64,000 nt of DNA from Deltaproteobacteria bacterium (GCA_016704445.1 JADJAE010000064.1:1-64000), one strand, 5' to 3'. Counted from the stretch's first letter, positions 47,146-57,598 are shown. Program-made: numbers and translations. The notes: a model not told the origin generated them from the letters alone.

Positions 47146-47954
47146 CAGCCCACCGTCCCGGAGAAGGCCCGCCGCGCGGGGCCGGTCATGGTCACCGCCC
47201 AGGTCCCTTCGGCCACGGTGATTACCAGCGGGCCGCCGTCGAGCCGCACCGTCACCGGCTCGCCCGCGCGCCACCGACCCTCGGCCACCGCCGCCGCGGC
47301 CACGGCGCAGGCGCCCGTCCCGCAGGCCTGCGTCCACCCGACGCCGCGCTCGTGCACCCGCACCCTGAACCCGCCCTGCTCCGGGGCCACGAGCTCGACG
47401 TTGACGCCCTTGGGAAACTCCGCGAGCGCCGTCACCGCGCGCACCAGCCCCGCCGCGTCGTCGCCCGGCGCGAACACCACCCCGTGGGGGTTGCCCATGT
47501 CCACCGCGCGCACGGCCACACGCTCGCCGCCCACGGTCACGGTCGAGGGCGCGCCCGCCACCGAGGCGGAGCCCATGGCGACCTCCACCTCCGCCACGCC
47601 GTCCTTCGTCGAGCGCACCCGCACGGGCCTCGGACCCGCGTCCGAGTCGACCACCAGGGAGCCCCCCACGGAGAGCTCGCCCCGGTCGAGCAGCCAGGCG
47701 GCCACGCAGCGCACGCCGTTGCCGCACATCTCCGGCCGCGACCCGTCGGCGTTGAGGATCACCAGGCGCACCCGCCCCGCGGCGAGGCCCGTCCGGTCGA
47801 CCCAGAGGAGCCCGTCGCCCCCGACGCCGCGGTGCCGGTCGCAGAGGGCGCGGGCGAGCTCAGGGGTCACCGTCGCCTCGGGCCACACCTCGGCGTCCAG
47901 CACCAGGAAGTCGTTGCCGAGACCTTCATATTTCGCAAACGCAGCGGCCGTCAT
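47145..47954 (-). CDS. dapF: Diaminopimelate epimerase
   Basis: Converts LL- to meso-diaminopimelate for lysine and peptidoglycan synthesis. The 269-residue protein has both catalytic cysteines in their motifs: C77 in EMCGNGVRC and C211 in QACGTGACA. NDFLVLD, GGDGLL and MGNPHGVVF complete the family pattern. The length is typical (about 270-280). ATG 47954 lies 8 bp after a perfect TATACT box, so the mRNA is probably leaderless. The M23 peptidase gene follows with a 1-bp overlap. lysC-lysA of the same pathway are about 42 kb away. Confidence 0.94.
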   Translation of the reverse strand: MTAAAFAKYEGLGNDFLVLDAEVWPEATVTPELARALCDRHRGVGGDGLLWVDRTGLAAGRVRLVILNADGSRPEMCGNGVRCVAAWLLDRGELSVGGSLVVDSDAGPRPVRVRSTKDGVAEVEVAMGSASVAGAPSTVTVGGERVAVRAVDMGNPHGVVFAPGDDAAGLVRAVTALAEFPKGVNVELVAPEQGGFRVRVHERGVGWTQACGTGACAVAAAAVAEGRWRAGEPVTVRLDGGPLVITVAEGTWAVTMTGPARRAFSGTVG

Positions 47955-47962
47955 GGCGCGGG

Positions 47963-47968
47963 AGTATA
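47963..47968 (-). promoter_or_regulatory. Putative -10 box of dapF
   Basis: On the minus strand TATACT is followed by CCCGCGCC and the dapF ATG at 47954 (8-bp gap). It is the best -10 match among the leaderless-type starts in the window. No good -35 hexamer lies 16-18 bp upstream. Confidence 0.5.
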
Positions 47969-48028
47969 CGCACCGCCGCCGCGATGACCGATCCCACCGC
48001 GCGCGCTTGACCCGGGACCCGCGGGCGG

Positions 48029-50469
48029 GTGTCATCCCCGGCCTATGCGACGCTTGTCCTGCCCTTGTTTCGCGTCTTCGTGGCGGGCGCCTGGGTCGTC
48101 GCCGCGGGCTGCTCGGACACCACCACCGCCGCGGACTCGGGCCTCCCCGACGTCGACATCGTCGCGGACGCCGCCCCCTCGGCGGACGTTCCCGGCGAGC
48201 CCTGCGCCCCGCAGAACGACCCCGACGGCGACGGCATCTCCACCCGCTACGAGGGCAGCGGCGACGCCGACGGGGACGGCGTGGCCAACAGCAGCGACGC
48301 CGACTCGGACAACGACGGCGTGCCCGATCGCTTCGAGGGCGGCCACGGCCAGGCCTTCCGCTGCGACGCCCCGCCGGACGACAACGACAACGACGGGACG
48401 CCCGACTTCCTCGACACCGACGCCAACGGGGACGGCATCCGCGACGCCTTGCAGGTCGCGCCTTCGCCCGCGCAGCCCGGCGCCGGGGCGGCCCCCGCGC
48501 TCGACTGCTACCGCGCCAGCGACCGCGGGGTGAACCGCGACGCGGCCAACGGCTGGTCGTGCCACCCCTTCGACACCGACGGCGACAACGTCCCCGACTA
48601 CGCCGACGCCGACGCCGACGGAGACCGCATCAGCAACAGCGCGGAGATCGCCCCTGGCACCGCCGCGGCGCCGACGGACACCGACATGGACGGCGTCCCC
48701 GACTGGCGAGACCGGGACAGCGACGGCGACACCATCACCGACTCGCAGGAGGGCACCAACGACCGCGACGGCGACATGCTGCCCAACTACCGCGACCTCG
48801 ACAGCGACGGCGACAGCCCGATGGGCAGCGAGCAGGGCACCGACGCGGCGGAGGCCGGCGACAACGACCCGGCGACCGGCGCCAACGAGTGCCCCCGGGA
48901 GCTCGACGTGCGCACGCTCGACCTCGCGCGCCCGATGCCCGACGGCATCCCCGACTACCTCGACACCGACTCCGACAACGACGGCCTCGGCGACCGCGAG
49001 GAGTCCATCGCGGGCACCGACCGCTGCAACCCCGACACCGACGGCGACGGCCAGCTCGACTCCGCCGAGGTCGCCTGGTGCCGCAACCACATGCGCGAGC
49101 GCTGCGCCAGCGAGGCGTCGACCCGCATCCCCTCGACGGACTACTACCTCATCCTCCCGTGGATGGGCGCGCAGGTGGCGCGCGAGCTGGAGTTCGGCTC
49201 CAACCTCCGCGTGGCGGACGTGTACTTCATCAGCGACACCACCGGCTCGATGGGCGGCGTGCTGCGCAACGTGCAGTCGTCCATCGCGACCCCGCGCACC
49301 GGGCTCATCGACAGCATCACGGCGCTCATCCCCGACACCTGGTTCGGGGTCAACCACTACGACGACTTCCCCTCCGGCAGCTACGGCGGCGGCAACGACC
49401 GCGCGCTCTGGCCGGTGTGCTCCGGGCCTCCCGGCACGCCCCGGTGCATCGCCAACTCGGGCATCGGGATGCAGCCCGCGTCGCGCGCCATGGACGTGCA
49501 GGCGACGGCCAACGCGATCCGGCTGGGCAGCGGCGGCGACGGGCCCGAGTCGCAGGTCGAGGCGCTCTACCAGACCATCGTGGGCGACGGGCTCTTCGAC
49601 CCCTCCAACCCGATGGCGTGCACCGGCGACCCCGGCGTCGCCCCGTGCTGGGTCGCCCCGCGCAACTGCGCCGACGGCACCTACGGCCACCCGTGCTTCC
49701 GCGTCGGGGCGCTGCCCATCGTGATCCATTTCACGGACGTGGATTTCCACAACGGGGCGCGCGACCCGGCGGTGCCCACGGGGCCCTTCGCCCACCCCTA
49801 CACGGGCATCTCTCCGGCGCCGCACAACATCAACGACGTCATCAACGCCTACAACGCCCGCTCCGGGCGCATCATCAACCTCAACGCCTCGTCCGGGACT
49901 CGCTGCGAGGGCATGCGCCCGTCCGGCCGCACGTCGGGCCGCCCCTGCTACGACTTCCGCGTGCTCGCCGAGGGCACCGGCTCCGTCGACCTCGACGGCA
50001 ACCCGCTGATCTTCGACCTGCCGGGCGGCGGCGCCACGGTCTCGCCGGCCTTCGTGAGCTCCGTGGTCGACGCGGTGAACACCATCGCCACGCGGGTTCC
50101 GCTCGACATCAACACCATCCCGCGCAACGACGGCGCCAACCCCTTCGGCGTCGACGCCACGCGCTTCATCCGCCGGCGCACCCCGTCGTGCCAGATCGCC
50201 CCGCCAACGACCGCTGCTGGACCGAGCCCGAGGGCGTGGCCCACGCCGACGCCGTCGCGCGCACCGACCTCAGCACCTTCTACCGGGTGGTGCCGGGCAC
50301 GCGGGTGCGCTTCACCCTCTTCTTCCAGAACGACAACGTCTTCCAGGGCGCCTCGCAGGAGTCGACGCTCTTCCGCGCGTTCATCGACGTGGTGGGCGAC
50401 GGGGTGACGGTGCTCGACACCCGCGAGGTGTACATCCTGGTGCCGGCCAACCAGCCGCCGCCGGGCTGA
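48029..50469 (+). CDS. VWA lipoprotein with Asp-rich TSP3-like repeats, frame broken near 50200
   Basis: A secreted lipoprotein of about 812 residues if repaired. A signal segment ends in AAGC. Residues about 55-360 are calcium-binding-type thrombospondin-3-like repeats (DPDGDGI, DADGDGV, DTDGDN, DSDNDG). A VWA-like domain follows from about 395 with DTTGSM as the metal-ion site, then GSGGDGPES. After CQIAPP (about 50200) the frame must shift by one base: the other frame reads NDRCWTEPEGVAHADAVARTD and ends at 50469 with VPANQPPPG. A lost base is likely. GTG 48029 is used as start, but ATG 48045 with a frameshift just after it is a rival N terminus. Role unknown; adhesion or binding is inferred. 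Confidence 0.7.
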
Positions 50470-51123
50470 CTGGGCGGCCCCGCGGCGGCGGGGCGGGGTC
50501 GCGGGCGTGGCGCGGGCCCCGGCGGCGGGGCGGGGGCGCGCGGCGTGGTTCGCCCCCCCCGGGGCCCGCTGGGCGCGCCCCCCCCGCCGCGCTTCTTGCC
50601 CTCCCGAGGCCCCCGCGTCGCGGGGCGCCGGCGCCCCCCCCCCGCCGGGGCCGGCCCGCCCGGCTCGCGGGCTCCTGTGCGGCGGGCGCCGCCCCCCGCG
50701 CGGGGTCGCTGCCCCGCGCCGTCGCCGGGTGGCCGCCGGGGTTCGCGGGCGCCGCGCGCGCTGTCGCGTGGTGCTCGCGGGGCCGGCGGCGGCCCCTGCG
50801 GTGGTGGGCGCGGGCTGCTGCGTCGGGCGTCTCGGCCCGGCGCCGCGCCGCGGTGCGCGCCGCCTCGGCGCCGGGGGGGTGGACCCCGCGCGGCGGCCGA
50901 GCGGAGGCGCGGGGAGCGCCGTTTGTCGGGGGCGCCGCCCGCCGGGCGGGGCGGCGGGGGGGCCGAGGGCCGCGCGGGGCGGGGCGCGGCTCGCGCCGTC
51001 CGCCGTCGAGCGTCGCCCCCGCCCGGGGTCGCCGCCCCCGACGGGGGGCCCGGCTGACCCGCGCGCTCGAAGCGTGGCTCGCCCGCGGCCTGAGCTGAGC
51101 CGCTCGCCTCCCCGCGCTGCTCG
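50470..51123. other. Extreme-GC block without a supportable gene
   Basis: About 650 bp in which A and T are almost absent and long C or G runs occur (C9 near 50633, several of 6-8). All six frames give Arg/Pro/Ala/Gly-rich strings with no family. The last 30 bases before 51098 read like a normal protein end (ALEAWLARGLS) in one frame. The block may hide a real gene scrambled by base-calling errors, or be genuine low-complexity DNA. No promoter or terminator can be assigned. Confidence 0.45.
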
Positions 51124-53599
51124 CTACGGCAGCGTCACCATCCGCACCCGACCCGACGCGCCCTCGGCCACGTAGAGCCGCCCCGCGGACCACGCCAGCG
51201 CCGTCGGTCGGGCCAGCGTCGCCGCCCTCGCCGGACCGTAGTCCCCGCTGGTCGTGGCCGTCGCCCCGCTCGCCGGACCGGAGCCCGCGAGCGTCGTCAT
51301 GCGCCCGGTGCTGATGGTCACCGCGCGCACCCGGTTGGCCGAGGCGTCGGCGATGAAGAGGGTGTCGGCGCCGTCGAAGGCCAGCGCCACCGGCCGCGCG
51401 AGGCCGAGGCTCGTCGCGGGGTTGGGATCATCCCCGAGCGGCGACGGCCGATCGAGCACGCCCGCCGCGACGCGCGCCTGCTCCGCCCCGTCGATGGACC
51501 ACACCACGTAGCGCTCCGGGTCGGCGACGTAGAGCGTCCCGGCGCGGCCGACGGCGAAGGCCACCGCGCTGCCGAAGGGGGCCGACCTCGCGGGCACCAC
51601 GCCGCCGTCCGGCAGCTCTCCGGTCGCCCCGCTCCCGGCGATGACCGCCGCGCTGCCGGAGGTCACCCGCCACACCCTCGCCCTCGCGTCGCTGAACCAG
51701 GTCTGCCCGGTCTGCGTGAAGGGCCACGCCGGGAGCTCGAAGCCCATCTCCGTCGCCGCGCTCCCGGCGTCCGCGCCCGCGTCGACGCCGCCATCGAGCG
51801 CCGCGTCGGAGAAGCGCCCCGCCACGCGCCGCAGCCTCGGGGCCGTCGGCAGCCCGAGGAGGTCCGCGATCACCCCGCGCTCTGGCATCCCCAGCACCGC
51901 GTGGGTGCCATCTCCGCCGAGGCCCGCCACCCAGGTCGGAGGCAGCGTCGCAGGATCGATCGAGTCGCCCGTCGCGGTGGGGCTCACCGTCCCTGCGCCG
52001 AGCAGCACCCTCGAGCGGCCGTTTTCCACGCGGTACACCCGGCCCTCGGCCGAGCCCGAGAGCAGCATCGTGGCGCGGTCGTTGAGCAGCGCCAGCCCGG
52101 AGGGGCTCCCCGCGCGCAGCCCCGCGGCGTCCTCGTCCATCGAGGGGAAGGCGCCCGGAGCCAGCGCCACGACCACCCGGGGAGAGCCTCCCATGGCGGT
52201 GTTCTCGACGCGCAGCACCCGCTGCTGCTGCAGGTCGCTCACATAGACGGCGCTGCGGTCGGCGCTCATGGCGATGCCCCCGATGCGGCCGATGGTGATC
52301 CCCCCGGAGCCGGTGGGCTGGTTGCAGCCGTAGCGCGAGCCCAGCACGATGCGCGCGGTGGTGAGGGCCCTCGCCACCACCTGGAAGACCGCGCAGTGCG
52401 TGGCGTCGACGAAGTAGATCGAGCCGTCGACGCCGTAGCGCACGTCGGTGACGCGGCCGAGGCGCAGCGCCTCCCTCGGCACGAAGCCCGTGGTGGAGTC
52501 GCCCAACGGATCGCCGGTGAGGTCGCAGGTCGAGCCCGCGAAGGTCTCCACGCGGCGCATCGGGTCGTCGCGGCGGTAGCGCCGGACGCGGCAGTTGTCG
52601 CGGTCGGAGAAGTAGACGTAGGTGGTGTCCACGTCGACGCCGACGGGGTGCGCGAGCGCGGTGCCGGTGCCCTCTCGTCCGTCGCCGTTGAAGCCGGGGC
52701 ACGCGCCGCCGCACAGCTGGCCGACGACGGTGCTCGCCGCGCCGACGCCGCCGTCCGCGTCGAGCGGAACCACATGGATCCGGTTGTCGCCGGTGACGAA
52801 GAGCTCCCGGGTGTCCGGCGCGTAGGCGAGGCCGAAGGGCCCCGCGGGGAGCGAGAGCGCCAGCGGCAGCGGCTCGACGCGCCCGTCGCGAAGGCGCAGC
52901 ACCTGGTGCGCCTCCTGGTCGGCGAGCAGCACGGTGCCGCCGGGGAGCAGCACCATCGAGGCGATCGAGCTCAGCGGGGTGGAGCGCGCGGGGCCGCCCA
53001 CGAGGGAGCTTCCCCCGACGCCGGTGCCCGCGAGCCGCACGGGGTCGATGGGCGAGACGCCGAGGTCGTAGGCCATCACCCGAGCGCCGCCCGGGTCGCT
53101 CACATAGAGCCGATCGGCGGTGACGGCGAGGGCGCCGGGAGTCACCAGCCGGGGCTCGTCGGGGCTCCATCGGTGGCCCGTCACGGGCTCGATGCAGGGC
53201 GTCCCCATCGCGAGGGTGGCGGAGCAGCTCGGGGGGACGTCCACGGGCACGTCGGGCACGTCGCGCCCGAGGTCCGAGGGGGCGTCCGAGCGGGCGTCGA
53301 CGGAGGGGGCGTCCGAGCGGGCGTCGACGGAGGCGTCGACGGCGGCGTCCCGCGCCGCCGTCGGTGACGGCGGCGTCCATCGCGTCGGAGGGGGTTCGCG
53401 CGTCGGTGACGTCGCCGGGGCGGTCCGTCGCGAGGTCGCTCACGGGTCCGCGGTCGCTATTACCGTCCCGGGTAACATCCGCTGCCGCGTCGCGCCGGTC
53501 GAGGAGCGACGGGTCATAGACATTGCAACTGATGACGGCGAGGGCGGGGAGGACGAGCGCGAGCGGAACCCGTGGCTTCACACCGCGGGACGATGCCAC
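51124..53599 (-). CDS. NHL/beta-propeller repeat lipoprotein, frame broken near 53355
   Basis: A predicted lipoprotein of about 825 residues. Its N terminus (from GTG 53599) has a signal with the lipobox VISC, then an Asp/Ala-rich linker. Near 53355 the frame must change: upstream reads DAAVTDGGA, downstream reads DAAVDASVDARSDAPS, then CSATLAMGTPC. Removing one G from a GGG run restores it. The body repeats NHL-like blades: GALAVTADRLYVSDPGGARVMAYD, FGLAYAPDTRELFVTGDNR, VALAFDGADTLFIADASANRVR. These propellers usually bind proteins or sugars. It follows the PKD-type lipoprotein gene by 16 bp and is probably in one operon with it and the PP2C gene. Confidence 0.75.
53281..53332. repeat. 27-bp tandem repeat in the Asp-rich linker
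   Basis: The unit at 53281-53307 recurs at 53308-53332 (25 of 27 bases before it fades), encoding SVDARSDAP on the minus strand. A multiple of three, it keeps the frame. It lies next to the frame break near 53355. Confidence 0.7.
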
Positions 53600-53615
53600 C
53601 AGGAGCCGCGCGCTG

Positions 53616-54836
53616 TCACGGCGCGCTTGGGCCCGCGGAGGTCAGCGCTTCGGACTGTCGGACGATCCACGGTTGGCCTCCGCGGGAGATGGGCGCCACG
53701 CGGCAGCCGCCGCCGGGCAGCGGGAGCACGTCGGCGGCGATCCAGAAATCGTTGTCGTCGGGGCCGCCGCGGGAGCTGAGGGTGATCGGTCCGAGGCGGG
53801 CGACGGCCGTCGCGCCGTTGCAGTAGATGGTGAGCGTGGCGGCCTGCGGTCCCGCGCCGTGGTCGCTGTAGTAGTGCACCCCCACTCGGTAGAAGCGGGC
53901 GCTCGGTCGGAGGATGTTGATGTTCTCCGGGCCGTGGCCCGTGACGTCGTCGATGTCGAGGTGCGGGTCGTCGTCGACGGTCAGCGCGCCCCAGCGGAGG
54001 CCGCGGGTGCTGGTGCAGTTGCCGTAGTAGCAGTCGCTGTCGGTGCGCCAGTTGGGGTCGCCGACCCCTTGGAGCAGGTGCAGGTCGACGTCGCTGGAGT
54101 CGCACGCCGCGCCGGGGCTGGCGGGGCACGAGCGGCCCGGAGGATCCCACGACAGCTCGATGCGCAGCCCCTCTCGGGGCACGGCGTGGACGACGGTGAC
54201 GCACTCGTCGCTGGCCCCGTCCGAGTCGACGGCGCGGAAGCGCAGACGGTGGTCGCCTGCGATGTCGGGGGTGAAGCGGGTGCGCGCCCGGTCGGTGGGT
54301 TCGGGCGGGCGGCGGGCGCTGCCGGAGGGGGCGCTGTCGATGGTCCATCCGACGCTGCGGATGGCGCGGTCACCCGCGACGCGGCCCTCGAGGTCGACGG
54401 GCTGCAGCGGGGTGACGGTGAGCTCCGCGGGGCAGGTGACGACCGGGCCCGCGGCGCGCACCTGCACGGTGAGGGTGCAGGAGAGCTCTGGCGCGGGGCC
54501 GCCGTCGCCCGCGTCGCGGTCGTCGGTGGAGGGCACGGTGACCCGGATGACGTAGCTCCCCTCGCGGTCGGAGCGGAAGGTCGCTCGCTCTCCGCCGTCG
54601 CTCTGGAGCGTCGGGGTCGAGCCGCTCGGGGAGGTCACCACCGACCAGCGGGCGAGGCCTCGCAGCGCGCGGGGAACGCCGGCGACCAGGGCGAGGTCGC
54701 GCGCCGGGCGGGCGACGAAGACCGCGTCGGTGCAATAGAGGGAGGCGGGCTCGTAGGCTTCGTCGCTGAGGCCTGTGCGGGCTCCGCAGGAGGTCACCGA
54801 GGCGAGCAGCGCGAGCAGCGCGGCCCGACGGATCAC
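53616..54836 (-). CDS. Predicted lipoprotein with PKD-like and YfaP-like regions
   Basis: A 406-residue exported protein. Residues 1-17 are a signal peptide with lipobox VTSC. Two beta-sandwich regions resembling PKD domains follow (ATFRSDREGSYVIRVTV; TRFTPDIAGDHRLRFRAVD). The C-terminal half has SDVDLHLL, CYYGNC, LDIDDVTGHGPENI, YRVGVHYYSDHG and TIYCNGAT, a pattern seen in YfaP/COG4676-type secreted proteins. Function unknown. GTG 54836 overlaps the PP2C stop (54833-54836), so its synthesis is coupled to a cytoplasmic phosphatase. Confidence 0.72.
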   Translation of the reverse strand: MIRRAALLALLASVTSCGARTGLSDEAYEPASLYCTDAVFVARPARDLALVAGVPRALRGLARWSVVTSPSGSTPTLQSDGGERATFRSDREGSYVIRVTVPSTDDRDAGDGGPAPELSCTLTVQVRAAGPVVTCPAELTVTPLQPVDLEGRVAGDRAIRSVGWTIDSAPSGSARRPPEPTDRARTRFTPDIAGDHRLRFRAVDSDGASDECVTVVHAVPREGLRIELSWDPPGRSCPASPGAACDSSDVDLHLLQGVGDPNWRTDSDCYYGNCTSTRGLRWGALTVDDDPHLDIDDVTGHGPENINILRPSARFYRVGVHYYSDHGAGPQAATLTIYCNGATAVARLGPITLSSRGGPDDNDFWIAADVLPLPGGGCRVAPISRGGQPWIVRQSEALTSAGPSAP

Positions 54837-55600
54837 ACCTCGTGGACCTCGACCACGATGGCGGTGATGTTGTCCTTGCCGCCGCGCGTGTTGGCGATGT
54901 CGATGAGGCGCTGGCAGACCTGCTCGACCGGCAGCGAGAGGATGGGGAGGATCTCGTCGGGCTCCTCGACGTAGCCGTGGAGGCCGTCGCTGCAGAGCAG
55001 GAAGCGGTCGCCGGGGATGGTCTCCACGACGCGGGTGTCGACCTCGACGTACTCGTGGCTGCCGACGGCGCGGGTGATCACGTTGCGGTGCGGCGCGTAG
55101 CGCGCCTCTTCCGGCGTGAGCATGCCCTCGCGAATCTGCGCGGCGATGAGGGTGTGGTCGTCGGTGATCTGGGCGATCTGTCCGTCGCGGGCGAGGTAGA
55201 TGCGGCTGTCGCCGACCTGGCCGATGACGGCGACGCGGCCGAGGAGCATCAGCACCGAGGTGGTGGTGCCCATGCCGGCCTTGGTCTCGTCGAACTCGGC
55301 CATGGAGTGGATGAGGTACGTGGCGGCCTGGATGGCGCCGCGGAGGATCTGCTCGGCGACGTTCTGCTGGTCGACGTCGTAGGGGTCGGTGATGAGCGAC
55401 TCGACCTTCGGTCGCTCGCGGCGCACCCAGCCGCGGATGTTGTACACGGCCTCTTCGCTCGCGACCTCGCCTGCGGCGTGTCCGCCGAGGCCGTCGGCGA
55501 CCACGTAGAGTCCGAGGCTGTCGTCGATGATGAAGGCGTCTTCGTTGTGCTTGCGCACGCGGCCGACGTCGCTCTGTCCGAAGGAGGTATATCGGGGCAT
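54833..55600 (-). CDS. PP2C-family Ser/Thr protein phosphatase
   Basis: Metal-dependent phosphatase that removes phosphate from Ser/Thr, opposing Ser/Thr kinases. The 255-residue protein has the metal ligands in the N-terminal SDVGRVRKHNEDAF and VVADGLGGHAAGE. GDSRIYLARDG, TDDHTL, LCSDGLHGYVE and GGKDNITAIVVEV complete the 11-motif pattern. The minimal size matches stand-alone bacterial PP2Cs. ATG 55600 is used; the longer frame to 55657 adds a non-conserved stretch. With the FHA proteins 15 kb away it suggests an active Ser/Thr phosphorylation network. Confidence 0.92.
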   Translation of the reverse strand: MPRYTSFGQSDVGRVRKHNEDAFIIDDSLGLYVVADGLGGHAAGEVASEEAVYNIRGWVRRERPKVESLITDPYDVDQQNVAEQILRGAIQAATYLIHSMAEFDETKAGMGTTTSVLMLLGRVAVIGQVGDSRIYLARDGQIAQITDDHTLIAAQIREGMLTPEEARYAPHRNVITRAVGSHEYVEVDTRVVETIPGDRFLLCSDGLHGYVEEPDEILPILSLPVEQVCQRLIDIANTRGGKDNITAIVVEVHEV

Positions 55601-55732
55601 GGCTGTTGTCTGGAGCGGCACTCTATCAGAGAGCCGCCACCGGCTGAACACCACCAACGTACGTTCGACGAAGCCTGCTCAGCGACATGGACCCGATCGC
55701 CGGAGGAGGGTATTGTCGGGCCGTCGAACGAG

Positions 55733-56560
55733 ATGACGCTTCCCGAGAAAATCGTCGAGGTGCACCTGTCGCGAGCCGCGCTGCGGGACGGTTTCCGCGA
55801 GGCCGGCGAGGAGGGGGCGGTGGTCATCCCGGGGTTGTACGACCTCTCGCTGGGCGCGGCGGTCGACCTGCGCATCGGCCTGGAGGGTCAGCCCTGCGGG
55901 ATGTTTCTCGAGGGGGTGGTGCAGTCGCGTCGGTCCGCGGGGGGCGGGACTCGCAGCGGCCTCGGCGTGCGCTTCCTCCGATCGTCCGTCGAGGCGGGGC
56001 GCTTCGCGGCGCAGTGGGCCCAGGGGCAGCGCGAGGCCAACGGCCGGCACGAGTGGCGCTACCCGGTCGACCTCTCGGTCATCCTGGTGACGTCGCCGCG
56101 AGGCAGCACCCGTATCTATCCCTGCACCCTGGTCGACGTGTCGATGCGCGGCGCGCGGGCCTCGCTCAACCACCGCATCGAGCCCGACTCGGAGGTGCGC
56201 TGCGAGTGGAGGAGCGAGTTCGGCAGCGGGGCGGTGACCTCCCGCACCATCTGGAACGCCCACGGAGGCCTCGGCCTCAAGCACGTCTTCAACCGGCCCG
56301 AAGAGCGCGTCGCGTGGGAGCAGCTCCTGGCGAAGGTGCGCTCGACGCTCCGTGAGCGCGTGGTGCTGCCCCTCCCTGACACCACCCGCCTGTCCTCCGG
56401 CGCGATCCCGGTGCTGGGCCGGGAGCGAGGCTTCACTCCGACGCCCGGCGCGGTCTCGCCCGTGACGGTCGGGGTCAACAAGGTGATCCCGAAGCTGGTG
56501 GAGATCTCCGTCGCGGAGACCAAGGCCACGCGCAAGCGCCACGACCCCCGGAGCGAGTAG
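55733..56560 (+). CDS. PilZ domain protein
   Basis: Probably a cyclic-di-GMP effector. The 275-residue protein has an N-terminal beta-rich segment (PilZ-like: IPGLYDLSLGAAVDLRI), then the second PilZ region with RHEWRYPVDLSVIL and CTLVDVSMRGARASL, matching the RxxxR and D/NxSxxG binding motifs. The last 50 residues are a basic tail. ATG 55733 lies in the gap between divergent genes, with TATTGT 16 bp upstream. It converges with the TPR gene. Myxococcota encode many PilZ proteins for motility and polysaccharide control; its target is unknown. Confidence 0.8.
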   Translation: MTLPEKIVEVHLSRAALRDGFREAGEEGAVVIPGLYDLSLGAAVDLRIGLEGQPCGMFLEGVVQSRRSAGGGTRSGLGVRFLRSSVEAGRFAAQWAQGQREANGRHEWRYPVDLSVILVTSPRGSTRIYPCTLVDVSMRGARASLNHRIEPDSEVRCEWRSEFGSGAVTSRTIWNAHGGLGLKHVFNRPEERVAWEQLLAKVRSTLRERVVLPLPDTTRLSSGAIPVLGRERGFTPTPGAVSPVTVGVNKVIPKLVEISVAETKATRKRHDPRSE

Positions 56561-56569
56561 AGGGTCTCC

Positions 56570-57598
56570 TCAGCGCTCGCCCATCGAGGCGAGGTGGGCC
56601 CTCGCCCTGGGGTCGTTCGGCGCCAGCGCCACCGCGCGCTCGAAGGCCGCCCTCGCCCCGGCGCGATCACCCTGGCGCAGCAGCACGAGCCCGAGGTTGT
56701 CCTCGATGGTGGCGGTGCGGCCGGGCATGGCGGCGGCGCGTCGCAGCGTCGCGAGGGCCTCGGCGGGGCGGTCGCTGAGGCTGAGCGCGTAGCCGAGGTT
56801 GCCCAGCACCACGGGGTCGTCGGGCGCGGCGGCAGCGGCGGCCTCGAAGCTGGCGACGGCGTCCCGGGGAGCGCCCGCGGCGAGCTGCGCGGCGCCCAGG
56901 TCGGAGCGGAAGCGAGCGGTGGTGGGGGAGAGCTCGCACGCGCGCTGGAAGGCCTCGACGGCGGAGCGGGCGTCGCCGCGGGCGAGGCGCACGGCGCCGA
57001 GGTTGTTCCAGGGCTCCGGGTCTCGGCCCGAGCGCTCGGTCGCGAGGGTCAGCGAGCGCTCCGCCTCGGGCAGCCGGTGCAGCGCCACCAGGACCATGGC
57101 GCGGTCGTTCCAGGGGGTGGGGTCGCGAGGGTCGGCCTGGCCGGCGGACTCGAAGGCGCTCGCGGCGGCGTCGAGCGAGCCCAGCACCATGCGGAGCCGG
57201 CCGAGGGTGAGCGCCGCGAGGGCGTCGTCGGGGTGGGTATTACCGTGCCGAGTAAGAAGGGGCTCCATGACGGCGAGCTCGCGCTGCGCGGCGGGGCTCA
57301 GGGTGCGCGAGGAGGAGGGTTCGAGCGACGGGGCGAGGAGCTGGAAGCGGGCGATGGCGCGGGTGGCGGCGAGGTCTGGAGAGCGGCGCCAGGCGAGGCG
57401 CTGGCGGTCGAGGAGGGCGACGGCGGCGTCGGGCCGGGCCTCCCTCAGGAGGGCCCGGGCGGCGGCGACGGCCTCGACGGGAGTACTGAACGGGTGTACG
57501 GATGCCACCGGCTGAAGGCGACCGCGCGAGGGCTGTGCCCAGACCCCGCGGGGGACCAGAGAGCCGACCAGCACCGTGACCAACGCGAGGCGACGCAC
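56570..57598 (-). CDS. Secreted tetratricopeptide-repeat protein
   Basis: A 342-residue protein with a signal peptide (residues 1-22, ending VWAQ). Helical repeats of about 34 residues follow, with TPWNDRAMVLVALHRLPEAE, EPWNNLGAVRLARGDARSAVEAF, FRSDLGAAQLAAG, VVLGNLGYALSLSDRPAEAL and IEDNLGLVLLRQGD. At least five TPRs are clear. These mediate protein-protein contact, here likely in the periplasm. GTG 57598 begins the signal peptide. It is divergent from uvrA, 80 bp away. Confidence 0.83.
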   Translation of the reverse strand: MRRLALVTVLVGSLVPRGVWAQPSRGRLQPVASVHPFSTPVEAVAAARALLREARPDAAVALLDRQRLAWRRSPDLAATRAIARFQLLAPSLEPSSSRTLSPAAQRELAVMEPLLTRHGNTHPDDALAALTLGRLRMVLGSLDAAASAFESAGQADPRDPTPWNDRAMVLVALHRLPEAERSLTLATERSGRDPEPWNNLGAVRLARGDARSAVEAFQRACELSPTTARFRSDLGAAQLAAGAPRDAVASFEAAAAAAPDDPVVLGNLGYALSLSDRPAEALATLRRAAAMPGRTATIEDNLGLVLLRQGDRAGARAAFERAVALAPNDPRARAHLASMGER

